The notes beneath the pieces were generated by a model. It was not told where the DNA came from. It saw nothing but the letters and a program-made list of their open reading frames with translations, and did not search any database. Below, piece by piece: positions 51,642 through 60,764 of a stretch of 64,000 nt of DNA. This DNA is from Sanguibacter gelidistatuariae (GTDB taxonomy: Bacteria; Actinomycetota; Actinomycetes; Actinomycetales; Cellulomonadaceae), in the NCBI RefSeq assembly GCF_900096585.1, contig NZ_FMYH01000003.1, forward strand, positions 62,001-126,000, given 5' to 3'. A program made the translations under genes and the position numbers. Each line of letters starts with the position of its first letter. Positions within the stretch are counted from its first letter, which is position 1.

Positions 51642-53309
51642 TCACGGCTCCTCGGAGACCGAGTCCACCCACTTGCGGGTCTCCTCGATCGTCCCGCTCG
51701 CGGTCCGCTGCCAGACCCCGGTCCCGCCCTGCTGCCACGGGTGCGGCCCGTCGAGCGGACGGTAGGCGACCCCAAGCGCCTCCAGACGGTCCAGGTGTCT
51801 TACGAGCCGCGCGAACAGGTCGGTGGGGTCGGCGGGAGTGCCTGCCCACAGCACCTCGGACAGCACCGCGGCACGCGGGAAGACGAGGTAGTCGATGCGC
51901 TCCTCGGTCGGCACCCACTCGGTCCACACCTGGAACTGACCTCCGAGCACGTGGGAGCGCTGCTCGGGCGTCCAGTCCGCGGGGGCCGGGGCGAAGGCGG
52001 CCACGTCGTCGAGCGTGATCGGTCCGCCTTCTGAGCGTGGTTCGTCGGGGTCGGAGGACTGATCGAAGTTGAAGTACGTCGGGAAGAGCGGGGACCGGAT
52101 GACGTCGTGCGTCGTCGCGGCACGGGCTGCGGCGTTGTCGCCGCGCCAGGCCATGACGATCGTGTCCTCGAGCACCCCGCCGGTCACGTACCCCTCGTCC
52201 CAGACGATCGTGCGAATGCCCCGGCCCTGCAGGTGCGTGGCGAGCGCCCTCAGCATGTGGCCGTGCATCTCGCGGGCCTGGGTGTATCCGTGGGTTGTCA
52301 TCTCGGCGGCGATCGCCGGGTCGGCCTCCCACCAGGACATGTCGCACTCGTCGCCGCCCAGGTGGACGTACGGCGGGTCCATCGCCTCGCACAGCTCGTC
52401 AAGCACCTCGGCGAGGAAGGCGATGACCGGCTCGGTCGGGCTGATGGATGACCCGCCCGCCCACACCGTGTCCTGGATCGTGTGCTCGACGCCGGGCTGT
52501 CCCAGGTCGGGGTATGCGGCGCGCAGCGCGCTCGTGTGCCCGGGGATGTCGATCTCGGGGACGACGACGATGCCGCGGGCGCGGCCGTATGCGGCGATCT
52601 CGGCGAGGTCGGCGAGGGTGTACTGGCCGCCGTGCGGGGTGTTGTCGTGCTCGCCCTCGGGTCCGAGCTTGGTCGAGGCCCGCCACGACGCGTGGCTGGC
52701 GAGCCGGGGGAACCGCTCGCTCGCGATCCGCCAGCCCTGGTCGTCGCTCAGGTGCAGGTGCAGCCGGTTGAAGCGGTGCGCGGCGAGCAGGTCGATGTAG
52801 CGCAGGACGGTGCGCTTGGGGAAGAAGTGCCGCGCGACGTCGAGCATGCCGCCGCGCCAGGGGAACACGGGGGAGTCCTCGACCATCCCGCACGGCAGGG
52901 ACCAGGTCCCGTGGCCAGGACCGGCGAGCCGCAGCGCGTCGGCGGGCAGGAGCTGGGTGAAGGTCGTGAGCGCGTGGACCAGTCCTTGGGCGCCGCTGAC
53001 CTCGACGTGGATGCCGGCGGGGGTGACCGTGACCCGGTACCACTCCTCGGCGCGGCCGGTGACGGCAGTCACGGTCACGAGGGCGGGGCCGGCGGCGGCT
53101 CCAGATGGTCCAGCCGCGGGTGTCTCTACGGACCCGGTCGCAGCCTGAATGGTCAGACCACGGCGTACCAGTGTCTCGATGGTCTGAGCCATCAGATGGG
53201 CACTCTCGGGGCTCCCCGAGCGGACGATCACGCCGTCTCTGAGGGACAGGTTCCCACCGTGCGCCATTGCGATTGTGGGACGGGGGAGCAGATTTTCGTA
53301 GTTTTCCAT
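51642..53309 (-). CDS. GH20 beta-N-acetylhexosaminidase
   Basis: 555 residues from ATG 53309. Central (beta/alpha)8 barrel with WRGGMLDVARHFF, LHLHLSDDQGWRI, VPEIDIPGH and the catalytic Asp-Glu pair in HLGGDECD; C-terminal WTEWV tryptophans close the -1 site. It removes terminal N-acetylglucosamine from chitooligosaccharides or glycans. ATG 53309 (MENYENLLPRP) has GGAG; the 34 further codons to GTG 53411 use A/T-ending codons unlike the gene, and no RBS precedes them. No signal peptide, so it probably acts on imported sugars. Confidence 0.93.
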   Translation of the reverse strand: MENYENLLPRPTIAMAHGGNLSLRDGVIVRSGSPESAHLMAQTIETLVRRGLTIQAATGSVETPAAGPSGAAAGPALVTVTAVTGRAEEWYRVTVTPAGIHVEVSGAQGLVHALTTFTQLLPADALRLAGPGHGTWSLPCGMVEDSPVFPWRGGMLDVARHFFPKRTVLRYIDLLAAHRFNRLHLHLSDDQGWRIASERFPRLASHASWRASTKLGPEGEHDNTPHGGQYTLADLAEIAAYGRARGIVVVPEIDIPGHTSALRAAYPDLGQPGVEHTIQDTVWAGGSSISPTEPVIAFLAEVLDELCEAMDPPYVHLGGDECDMSWWEADPAIAAEMTTHGYTQAREMHGHMLRALATHLQGRGIRTIVWDEGYVTGGVLEDTIVMAWRGDNAAARAATTHDVIRSPLFPTYFNFDQSSDPDEPRSEGGPITLDDVAAFAPAPADWTPEQRSHVLGGQFQVWTEWVPTEERIDYLVFPRAAVLSEVLWAGTPADPTDLFARLVRHLDRLEALGVAYRPLDGPHPWQQGGTGVWQRTASGTIEETRKWVDSVSEEP

Positions 53310-53416
53310 GCTTCTCCAGAACGTTCGGTAGAACCAGGTGCCGCTGGGGACGGGCTGCGGTGCCCGTGGTGCAGATGCCGTGCGAGGACCAGGAATGGTG
53401 ATGGTTGTCACCCTCT

Positions 53417-53434
53417 TGGTTCTAGTGGTATCTT
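53417..53434. promoter_or_regulatory. candidate sugar-locus operator A and promoter
   Basis: TGGTT-CTAG-TGGTA direct repeat overlapping the -10-like TATCTT (53429-53434), between the divergent GH20 and ABC-importer genes. Confidence 0.45.
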
Positions 53435-53485
53435 ACATGGCAACCGATGGTCTTGCTTGGTCCGCACAGTGGCGGACTGAGAGCC

Positions 53486-54502
53486 ATGGACGAGGAAGAG
53501 GGCAGCGTGGCACTTGATCAAGCACCAGCGCCGGCGGTCTCGCGTCGACGCTCAGCGGGTCGCTCCCCGGGAGCACCACGCGAGCAGAAGCGGCACGTCG
53601 CCTTTCTCACGCGGCTGCGTCGTGACTATCCCCTGTTGATCATGGTGGCGCCGACCGTGATCGTGCTGGGGTTGTTCACCTACATCCCCCTGCTCGGCAA
53701 TGCGATCGCCTTCATGGACTACGTGCCCTTCCTGGGGTTCGGCGGGTCCGCGTGGGTCGGGTTCGACAACTTCACAGCGCTGTTCCACGACGACGCGTTC
53801 TGGAACGCGCTCGTGAACACGCTGCAGATCACGGCCCTCCAGCTGCTGTTGTTCTTCCCCATCCCGATCGCCCTCGCAGTGTTCCTGCACTCGGTCCTGC
53901 ACTCGTCGATCAAGCGGTTCGTGCAGTCCGTGATCTACCTGCCGCACTTCTTGTCCTGGGTCATCATCGTCGCACTGTTCCAGCAGATGTTCGGAGGTGC
54001 GGGCGCCCTCAACCGCTTCCTCGTGACCAACGGCGTGAGTCCGCTCGACATCATGTCGAACCCCGACACGTTCAAGCTGTTGCTCGTCTTCCAGGGAGTC
54101 TGGAAGGACGCCGGCTGGGGGACCATCATCTTCCTCGCGGCCATCGCCGCGATCGATGCGAGCCAGTACGAGGCCGCCACGATCGACGGGGCCGGTTCCG
54201 GAATGCGGTTCTGGCACGTCACGCTGCCGGGGATGCGCCCGATCATCGTGCTCATGCTGATCCTCCGCCTCGGTGACGCCCTCTCGGTCGGATTCGAGCA
54301 GATCCTGCTCCAGCGAGACGCCGTCGGACCGGGGGCCGCCGAGGTCCTCGACACCTACGTGTACTTCAACGGCATCGTCGACGGGAACTGGGGGGCGGCG
54401 ACAGCCGCCGGCCTGCTCAAGGGGATCGTCAGTCTGGTCCTGGTGCTTGGCGCCAACAGCCTCGCCCACAAGCTCGGAGAAGAAGGGATCTACCAACGAT
54501 GA
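53486..54502 (+). CDS. carbohydrate ABC transporter permease (LplB/MalF type)
   Basis: 338 residues with six hydrophobic segments after a basic N-terminal tail (RRRSAGRSPGAPREQKR). The EAA-type motif EAATIDGAGSGMRFWHVTLP marks the contact with the ATPase. CUT1 family importer of oligosaccharides. ATG 53486 with GAGAG, or GTG 53507 with GAGG, are both possible starts. First gene of an operon with the second permease (ATGA). No ATP-binding subunit is encoded in the locus. Confidence 0.92.
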   Translation: MDEEEGSVALDQAPAPAVSRRRSAGRSPGAPREQKRHVAFLTRLRRDYPLLIMVAPTVIVLGLFTYIPLLGNAIAFMDYVPFLGFGGSAWVGFDNFTALFHDDAFWNALVNTLQITALQLLLFFPIPIALAVFLHSVLHSSIKRFVQSVIYLPHFLSWVIIVALFQQMFGGAGALNRFLVTNGVSPLDIMSNPDTFKLLLVFQGVWKDAGWGTIIFLAAIAAIDASQYEAATIDGAGSGMRFWHVTLPGMRPIIVLMLILRLGDALSVGFEQILLQRDAVGPGAAEVLDTYVYFNGIVDGNWGAATAAGLLKGIVSLVLVLGANSLAHKLGEEGIYQR

Positions 54503-55392
54503 GCGCCGTCGAACGTCCCGCGTGGATGGGCAAGCCGCGTCTGAGCACGTCGATCGTGCGCGGGATCGCCCTTGTCCTCATCTGCCTCGTGGTCATCTTC
54601 CCCTTCGTCGTGGTCGTCTCCACGAGCCTGGCCACCCAGGCCGACATCGACGCCAACGGCGGGTATGTCATCTGGCCGGCGAGCTTCTCCCTGGACGCCT
54701 ACCACCAGATCTTCAACGGGACCCAGGTCACCCGGGCCATCATCATCAGCATCGGCATCACCGCGGTCGGAACGGCGTTCAGCCTGTTCTGCACCGTGCT
54801 GGCGGCCTACGGCCTGTCCCGCAAGGGGTCGCTGTTCCAGCGCGGCCTGCTGACCTTCGTCCTCATCACGTTGCTGTTCGGTCCGGGCATGATCCCGGTC
54901 TACCTCATGGTGAAGAACCTCGGCATGCTCAACACCTACTGGGCCCTCATCATCCCGGGGGCAGTGAGCGCGTTCAACATCATCATCATCCGTGGGTTCA
55001 TCCAAGGAATCCCGGGGGAGATCTTCGACGCGGCGCGGATCGACGGCGCGAGCGAGTGGAAGGTGCTCTCCAAGATCGTGCTCCCGCTCTCGGTGGCCGC
55101 GGTCGCGGTCGTGGGGCTGTTCTTGGCCGTCGGCTACTGGAACAACTACTTCGGCCCGCTGCTCTACCTCAACGACTCGAACATGTGGCCGCTGCAGCTG
55201 CTCATGCGGTCCTTCGTCCTGCAGGGAAACGTCTCCTCGACGGCGACGAACATCCCCGGGACGGTCCCGCCCCCTCAGCAAGCGATCCAGATGGCGCTCG
55301 TGGTCATCGCGACGCTCCCCATCTTGTGCGCCTACCCGTTCCTCACCAAGCACATGTCCAAGGGCATGCTGACCGGCGCCGTCAAGGGCTGA
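54499..55392 (+). CDS. carbohydrate ABC transporter permease (YtcP/MalG type)
   Basis: 297 residues, six membrane segments; the EAA-type motif DAARIDGASEWKVLSKIVLP is present. It pairs with the preceding permease. ATG 54499 overlaps that gene's stop. Confidence 0.93.
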   Translation: MSAVERPAWMGKPRLSTSIVRGIALVLICLVVIFPFVVVVSTSLATQADIDANGGYVIWPASFSLDAYHQIFNGTQVTRAIIISIGITAVGTAFSLFCTVLAAYGLSRKGSLFQRGLLTFVLITLLFGPGMIPVYLMVKNLGMLNTYWALIIPGAVSAFNIIIIRGFIQGIPGEIFDAARIDGASEWKVLSKIVLPLSVAAVAVVGLFLAVGYWNNYFGPLLYLNDSNMWPLQLLMRSFVLQGNVSSTATNIPGTVPPPQQAIQMALVVIATLPILCAYPFLTKHMSKGMLTGAVKG

Positions 55393-55458
55393 TCGATCTT
55401 CACACGTCACGGGCTGACCGGCCCATACATATCAAACCCATACACACCAGGAGAGAAA

Positions 55459-57123
55459 ATGACGCAACACCGTGGTTCCGCATTTGGGCTCGACGCACAG
55501 GGCATGTCACGCCGATCGCTGCTCAAGGGTGGCCTGATCGGAGCGGCTGCGCTCGCCTTCGGCGGCTCGATCCTGTCCGCCTGCAGCAGCAGCGGCGGGG
55601 GCGGGACGGCCGCAGCGGGAGGAAGCGGCCTGCCGCTCGCGGCGATGCCCGTGAACGTCCCACCCCTCAAGCCGGAGCCCTTCCTGGCCGGCAACGCCCA
55701 GGGCGTGATGGACGTCTACAAGTCCTTCCCGCTGGACGGGCCCAAGACCGTGGCACAGACGGTCGGTGACGGCAGCGACTTCGAGTTCCTCGTCATGACC
55801 TACGGCCAGCCGGCGCCGCCGCTCAAGGAGAACGCCTACTGGCAGCTCCTCAACTCCGAGCTCAACCTCAACCTCAAGCCGATCATGGTCCCCTACGCGG
55901 ACTTCCCGACGAAGTTCCCCGCCCTCGTGGCCGGAGACGACCTCCCCGAGGTCGTGTCGGTGCCGATGTACATGAACGTCCCGCGACTGCCCGAGCTCGC
56001 GGCGGCGAAGTTCACCGACCTGTCGGAGTACCTGGCCGGCGACGCGGTCAAGAAGTACCCGAACCTCGCCGGCATCCAGGAATCGGCATGGAGCAACTCC
56101 TTCCTCGGTGGCCGCCTCTACGGTGTGCCGAAGTCTGACCCGATCTTCGGCGGGCAGCTCTACACCAAGACCGACCTCTTCGAGGCGGCCGGGGTGAGCG
56201 AGCACCCGCAGAGCCTGGAGGAGTTCAAGGCGAACGCCGCCGCGCTGACCGACAGCAAGGCCGGGGTGTACGCCTTCGGCGGCATCATCACCGACTTCAT
56301 GCTGCAGACCTTCGGCGTGCCGAACAAGTGGGCACGTTCCACAGACGGCACCTTCGTGCCCCACTACGAGCACGAGGCGTTCGTCCCCGCGATCGCCGCC
56401 ATGGCCGACATGTACAAGGCCGGCTACTTCCACCCCGACACCGCCACGCTCGAGAAGACGCAGCGGGACGCGTTCTTCCGGACCTCGCGCCTGGCGATGC
56501 TTTACGACGGGAACCGTGCCTTCGGCATCATCTCCGACGATCACGATCTGAAGTTCGGGATGGCACGCAGCTTCGAGAAGGACGGCGGCACCCCGGTCTA
56601 CTGGACCGGCGGAGGCGCCTACGCGATCACCATGCTGTCCAAGACCGACGACGCGGCGAAGATCGACCGGTTCCTCAAGGTCATGGACTGGCTCTCGGCG
56701 CCCTTCGGCTCGCACGAGTCCTTCATCCAGTCCTACGGCGCCGAAGGGGACAACTTCGACTACGTCGACGGCATCCCGGTGCTCAACGACCGTGGACAGC
56801 GCGAGCAGGACCTCGGCTTCGCCTACATCGCCGGCGGACCGCAGATCCTGTGCAACCCGCAGGGCGCACCTGACAACGACGAGGCCATCCACACGTGGCA
56901 GACCTCGGTCATCCCGTTCCTCGACGACAACCCGGCCCAGCACCTGTTCTCCGAGACGGCTAACGCCAAGAGCGGTTCGCTCGAGCAGGGCGTCAACGAC
57001 GCGATCATGTCGGTGTTCCTGGGACGCGAGCCCGCCGCCACGCTCGAGAAGGCGATCAAGACCTGGAAGACGAGCGGCGGCGACAAGATGGCCACCGAGT
57101 ACGCCGAAGCCTACGTCGGCTGA
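55459..57123 (+). CDS. extracellular sugar-binding lipoprotein
   Basis: 554 residues. Tat-like signal (SRRSLLKGG, 18-26) ending in a lipobox ILSAC (Cys42), then a Ser/Gly linker and a family 1 solute-binding fold of the LipO/YtcQ kind (large, over 500 residues). It captures the oligosaccharide for the permeases. AGGAGAG precedes ATG 55459. The 66-nt leader has two CCCATACA copies. Ligand unknown, likely an amino-sugar oligomer or glycan piece. Confidence 0.93.
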   Translation: MTQHRGSAFGLDAQGMSRRSLLKGGLIGAAALAFGGSILSACSSSGGGGTAAAGGSGLPLAAMPVNVPPLKPEPFLAGNAQGVMDVYKSFPLDGPKTVAQTVGDGSDFEFLVMTYGQPAPPLKENAYWQLLNSELNLNLKPIMVPYADFPTKFPALVAGDDLPEVVSVPMYMNVPRLPELAAAKFTDLSEYLAGDAVKKYPNLAGIQESAWSNSFLGGRLYGVPKSDPIFGGQLYTKTDLFEAAGVSEHPQSLEEFKANAAALTDSKAGVYAFGGIITDFMLQTFGVPNKWARSTDGTFVPHYEHEAFVPAIAAMADMYKAGYFHPDTATLEKTQRDAFFRTSRLAMLYDGNRAFGIISDDHDLKFGMARSFEKDGGTPVYWTGGGAYAITMLSKTDDAAKIDRFLKVMDWLSAPFGSHESFIQSYGAEGDNFDYVDGIPVLNDRGQREQDLGFAYIAGGPQILCNPQGAPDNDEAIHTWQTSVIPFLDDNPAQHLFSETANAKSGSLEQGVNDAIMSVFLGREPAATLEKAIKTWKTSGGDKMATEYAEAYVG

Positions 57124-57163
57124 CAGTCCCACCCCCGAGAGCTGAGTTCCCCGAAGGAGCACT

Positions 57164-57916
57164 GTGAAGATTTCTAGACCTCTGCGCGCACTGGTCGTCG
57201 TCGACGGAAGCGACGTCCACCACGACCTGCTCGGAGCTTCGAGCGCGTTGCGTGACATCGTCCTGGAGGCAGGCGTCGTCGCGGAACCGGCTCTCGGGCT
57301 GGACCGGTTCGTCGATGCGGCACCGCCGACCTCGGAGGCCGACGTGTTTGTCCTCTACCGGTCCAGCGTCGCATTCGACCCGGCCCAGCAGCAGGCACTG
57401 GCAGATCGGGTCGCCGCGGGAGCCGGGCTCGTCCTGCTCCATGCGAGCAACCTGTTCGGTTATGGCCCGCACGGCATGGCCGGTGACGCGGTCGCCCACG
57501 AGCTCTTCGGCTCGACCTACGTCTCCCACGGGAGCAACGGCTCCGAGGGGACATACACGGTCGAGGTCGTCGGGGAGCACCCGGTCACGGCGCACCTGGG
57601 GGACTTTGTTCTGGAGGACGAGTACTACGTCATCTCCACGCGCGACGACGTGACCGTCATCGCCGAGCGCAGCGACCCCGACGGCGGCACCCAGCCGGTT
57701 GCCTACGTCCGCGACCACGGAGCGGGCCGGGTCTGCTACATCGCCCTCGGCCACGACATGCGAGCCTGGGGCAGCCCGTACTTCCGCCAGCTCGTGCGCC
57801 AGGCGGTTCTGTGGACCGGTGGCGTCGAGGCGGAGGACATCCAGTCCTGGTCAACCCGGTTCCCGCTCGGCAACGGCCGGTTCATCGGACCCGGCGCGGC
57901 CGAGGACCCCTCATGA
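57164..57916 (+). CDS. ThuA-like domain protein
   Basis: 250 residues. LRALVVVDGSDVHHD at the start, VLLHASNLFGYG in the middle and RVCYIALGHDMRAWGSPYFR near the end match the ThuA (class I glutamine amidotransferase-like) fold, linked in other bacteria to sugar utilisation and 3-keto sugars. The nucleophile Cys of true amidotransferases is missing at the usual place. GTG 57164 has AAGGAG. Followed by the isomerase through ATGA. Confidence 0.88.
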   Translation: MKISRPLRALVVVDGSDVHHDLLGASSALRDIVLEAGVVAEPALGLDRFVDAAPPTSEADVFVLYRSSVAFDPAQQQALADRVAAGAGLVLLHASNLFGYGPHGMAGDAVAHELFGSTYVSHGSNGSEGTYTVEVVGEHPVTAHLGDFVLEDEYYVISTRDDVTVIAERSDPDGGTQPVAYVRDHGAGRVCYIALGHDMRAWGSPYFRQLVRQAVLWTGGVEAEDIQSWSTRFPLGNGRFIGPGAAEDPS

Positions 57917-58725
57917 CGGTCACGTCGGCGGCCACGTGGCGCCCGTCCCCGGCCGTGGCCCAGCTGTGGTCGGTGCACACACTGGCCGCCCGCGACCTCC
58001 GGGGCACGCTCGCGCGAATCGCTGACATCGGGTTCTTCGGCGTCGAGCCGATCTCGCTCTACGGCCACAGCGCGGCAGACACTCGCGCGATCCTCGACGA
58101 CCTCGGGCTGACCATGACGAGCGCGCACGTCGACTTTCCGGTCGGGGACGCGGGGGAGCGGGTCCTGGACTGCTACGCGGATCTCGGCGTGCAGACCCTC
58201 GTGTGGAGCATGGAGCCGGCGGAGTTCGCGAGCCCCGAGCTCGTGCGTGCCGGCGTCGAACGGGTCAACGAGGCGGCCCGTCGGGCCGCGGCCCGCGGGA
58301 TGACGATCGGCTACCACAACCACTTTGCCGAGTTCACGAACAGCTGGGGCGGTCGCTCGGCCTACGAGCACCTGCTCGACGTCCTGGACCCGGCTGTGGT
58401 CCTGGAGGTCGACCTCTACTGGGCGACCGTCGCCGGGGTCGACGCGGCCGAGCTTGTGCGCGGCCGGGGAGACCGGGTTCGTCTGCTGCACGTCAAGGAC
58501 GGCCCGGCCACCGGGATGGACGACGTGATGACCGCCCTCGGCGAGGGCGCGGTGCACGTCGACGACACCGTCCGGGCCTGCTCGGCGCTCGAGAGCTGCA
58601 TCGTCGAGCTCGACCGCACCGAGGGGGACATGTTCGACGCGCTCGCCCAGTCCTACGACTACCTGCTCGACCGCTCGCTGGCCACCGGCCGGCTCCCCTC
58701 CCGCACCGAAAGGCCATCCCTATGA
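57913..58725 (+). CDS. sugar phosphate isomerase/epimerase (TIM barrel)
   Basis: 270 residues. AP-endonuclease-2-like TIM barrel with metal-site residues: Glu in GFFGVEPIS, TSAHVDFP (His), GYHNHFAEF (His-Asn-His), VLEVDLYW (Glu/Asp) and LLHVKDGP (His). Members act on keto-sugars, inosose or 3-keto-glycosides. ATG 57913 overlaps the ThuA stop. Confidence 0.9.
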   Translation: MTVTSAATWRPSPAVAQLWSVHTLAARDLRGTLARIADIGFFGVEPISLYGHSAADTRAILDDLGLTMTSAHVDFPVGDAGERVLDCYADLGVQTLVWSMEPAEFASPELVRAGVERVNEAARRAAARGMTIGYHNHFAEFTNSWGGRSAYEHLLDVLDPAVVLEVDLYWATVAGVDAAELVRGRGDRVRLLHVKDGPATGMDDVMTALGEGAVHVDDTVRACSALESCIVELDRTEGDMFDALAQSYDYLLDRSLATGRLPSRTERPSL

Positions 58726-59717
58726 GCCAGCTCAAGGTTCTCTTCCTCGGTGGCACCGGCGTCATCAGCTCGGCCTGCGCCGAGGTGGCCCGCGCCGCCG
58801 GCCACGACCTCACGATCGTCACCCGTGGCACGGGAGGGCGACGCCCGATCCCCGAGGGCGTGCGCTCCGTCGTCGCCGACGTGCGCGACTCCGTGGCCCT
58901 GGCGGCGGCGCTCGGCGACGCGACCTACGACGTCGTCGTGGACTTCATCGGCTATTCGCCCGACGACGTCGCGCAGGACGTGGAGATGTTCGCCGGGAAG
59001 GTGAGCCAGTTCGTCTTCGTCTCCACCTGCTCGGTGTATGCCCACCCGGCCGCCGTGCTGCCGATCACCGAGGGGGCCCGGCGCAGCGCGCCGCTCTTCG
59101 AGTACCCGGCGAACAAGATCCGCTGCGAGCTCCTGCTCGAGGAGGCCCAGCGTGAGACTGGGTTCCCGGTCACGATCGTTCGCCCCTCGCACGTCTACGA
59201 CGCCACGACGCTCCCGCTCCTGGCCGGCTGGACCGCGGTCCAGCGGATGCGGGACGGGCGTCCCGTCGTTGTGCACGGAGACGGGACGTCGCTGTGGAAC
59301 CTCATGCACGCCAAGGACCTCGCGCGGGCCTTCGTGCCGCTCCTGGGCAACCCGCACGCGATCGGCGAGGCTGTGCAGATCACCTCGTCCGAGCTGATCA
59401 CCTGGGACCAGATCCATCAGACCGTCGCCGCGGCCGCCGGGTGCGAGCCGGTGCTCGTGCACCGTTCGAGCGAGGACATCGGCAAGGTCGTCGAGTGGAT
59501 GGATGTGGTGCTGGGTGAGGACTTCCGGCATTGCGTCATCTATGACCGGTCCAAGCTGTCGCGACTCGTGCCTGGCTTCAGCGAAGAATTCTCCCTTGCG
59601 CGCGGCATGCGTGAGACGCTCACGTGGTTTGATGCGGGAACAGGGCGTCGGAGTGTGGACAGCGGACTTGACGCGGCATTCGATACGCTCGCCTCGGATG
59701 CACAGATGTCGCAGTAG
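58722..59717 (+). CDS. NAD-dependent epimerase/dehydratase
   Basis: 331 residues. The SDR-type Rossmann motif VLFLGGTGVISSA opens the protein; the active-site pattern STCSVY then FEYPANKIRCE replaces the usual Ser-Tyr-x-x-x-Lys (YPANK, Tyr-Lys retained). It resembles short extended SDRs acting on sugars. ATG 58722 overlaps the previous stop. In a locus with kinase and SIS protein it may invert or oxidise a sugar carbon (inference). Confidence 0.89.
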   Translation: MSQLKVLFLGGTGVISSACAEVARAAGHDLTIVTRGTGGRRPIPEGVRSVVADVRDSVALAAALGDATYDVVVDFIGYSPDDVAQDVEMFAGKVSQFVFVSTCSVYAHPAAVLPITEGARRSAPLFEYPANKIRCELLLEEAQRETGFPVTIVRPSHVYDATTLPLLAGWTAVQRMRDGRPVVVHGDGTSLWNLMHAKDLARAFVPLLGNPHAIGEAVQITSSELITWDQIHQTVAAAAGCEPVLVHRSSEDIGKVVEWMDVVLGEDFRHCVIYDRSKLSRLVPGFSEEFSLARGMRETLTWFDAGTGRRSVDSGLDAAFDTLASDAQMSQ

Positions 59718-59825
59718 GGCAGGGTTGCCCGCCTGGCGACATGCATCCAGTCTTGCCGCGCCAGCACTCAGCACAGCAGCACCCTCGGGGCCCCATCATG
59801 GTGGGTCGCGTGGCTAGCAGGATCA

Positions 59826-59848
59826 AGGAGGTCGCCGGTGGCCTCCTG
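59826..59848 (+). other. hairpin in the gntR leader
   Basis: AGGAGG-N11-CCTCCT-type inverted repeat, 19 nt before the regulator start; it could pair with, and hide, a Shine-Dalgarno-like sequence. Confidence 0.35.
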
Positions 59849-59866
59849 TCAGGGAGGTTGGAGAAC

Positions 59867-60628
59867 ATGGCGGAGTCGACGCTGTCGGTGACGGATGACC
59901 CGAACCCCTTGTGGGTGCAGGCCGCGAACGTGATCCGGCATCGGATCGCTGATCAGACGCTGCCCCCGGGACGGCGGCTGCCAGCCGAACGTGACCTGTG
60001 CCAGCAGCTCGGCGTGAGCCGGGTGACCCTGCGCAAGGCCCTGCAGCAGCTGGTCGAGGAGGGGGTGCTGAGCTCCTCCCACGGCCGGGGTTGGTACGTC
60101 GCCAAGGCGCACGCCGAACCAGAGTGGCCCAACACGCTCGAGTCGTTCACGGAGACGGCCCGCCGCAAGGGGCTCGAGCCGTCCTCGACCGTCCTGGTGG
60201 CTGAGGTGGTCCCGGCGACCTTCGACGAGGCCGAAGAGTTCGGGATCGTCGCGGGAACCGACATCTTCCGCCTGGTCCGGGTCCGTCACCTGGACGGACT
60301 GGCGATCGGGGTCGACGACTCACGGGTGCCGCTTGCGCTCGTGGAGGGGATCGAGACTGTCGACTTCACCCACGCGTCGCTGCTGCGGGAGCTGTCCGAG
60401 CGCCAGATCGAGACGGCTCAGGCCGATTCGATCATCGAGGCACGGGGGTGCAGCGCCGAACTGGCCGAACCCCTCGGACTCACAGCGGGAGACCCGGTGC
60501 TTGCCATGCGTCAGGTGCTCGAAGACCACTCAGGACGGACGGTCCTCATCACGACGATCAACTACCGGGGTGACCGCTACCGTCTGCACACCACGTTTGC
60601 CCGGGTTCCCGGGCCTCGCTTCCCCTAG
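59867..60628 (+). CDS. GntR/HutC-family regulator of the sugar locus
   Basis: 253 residues. The winged HTH (IADQTLPPGRRLPAERDLCQ, VSRVTLRKALQQLVEEGVL) is followed by a UTRA effector domain (TARRKGLEPSSTVL, FRLVRVRHLDG, ARGCSAELAEPLGL). DasR/NagR belong to this subfamily and bind phosphorylated amino sugars. ATG 59867 has GGAG at 9 nt; the frame is open further upstream without a better start. Targets are probably the TGGT direct repeats in this locus. Confidence 0.9.
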   Translation: MAESTLSVTDDPNPLWVQAANVIRHRIADQTLPPGRRLPAERDLCQQLGVSRVTLRKALQQLVEEGVLSSSHGRGWYVAKAHAEPEWPNTLESFTETARRKGLEPSSTVLVAEVVPATFDEAEEFGIVAGTDIFRLVRVRHLDGLAIGVDDSRVPLALVEGIETVDFTHASLLRELSERQIETAQADSIIEARGCSAELAEPLGLTAGDPVLAMRQVLEDHSGRTVLITTINYRGDRYRLHTTFARVPGPRFP

Positions 60629-60673
60629 CGGTCATCGCCGCAGACCGATGTGCGCGGAAGAACTCTGCCCGCC

Positions 60674-60690
60674 TTTGGTCTAGACTGGTA
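60674..60690 (+). promoter_or_regulatory. dre-like operator B upstream of the SIS gene
   Basis: TTTGGTCTAGACTGGT matches 12 of 16 bases of the DasR operator ACTGGTCTAGACCAGT, including the central GTCTAGAC; it also forms the direct repeat TGGTC-N5-TGGTA. Confidence 0.6.
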
Positions 60691-60764
60691 TTAGTAAATG
60701 TCTTCCATGGTTCTTCGTCGGTCATTGATGCGGGAGCGTGGGTACAACGTGAGAGGAATCAGCC

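Noticed and set aside
53310-53411. N-terminal extension of GH20 to GTG 53411
   Set aside because: Codons end in A/T far more often than in the gene, no spaced RBS, and ATG 53309 has GGAG.
55507-57258. 583-residue open frame opposite the sugar-binding lipoprotein gene
   Set aside because: Shadow frame; it also runs into the ThuA gene in antisense and has no domain.
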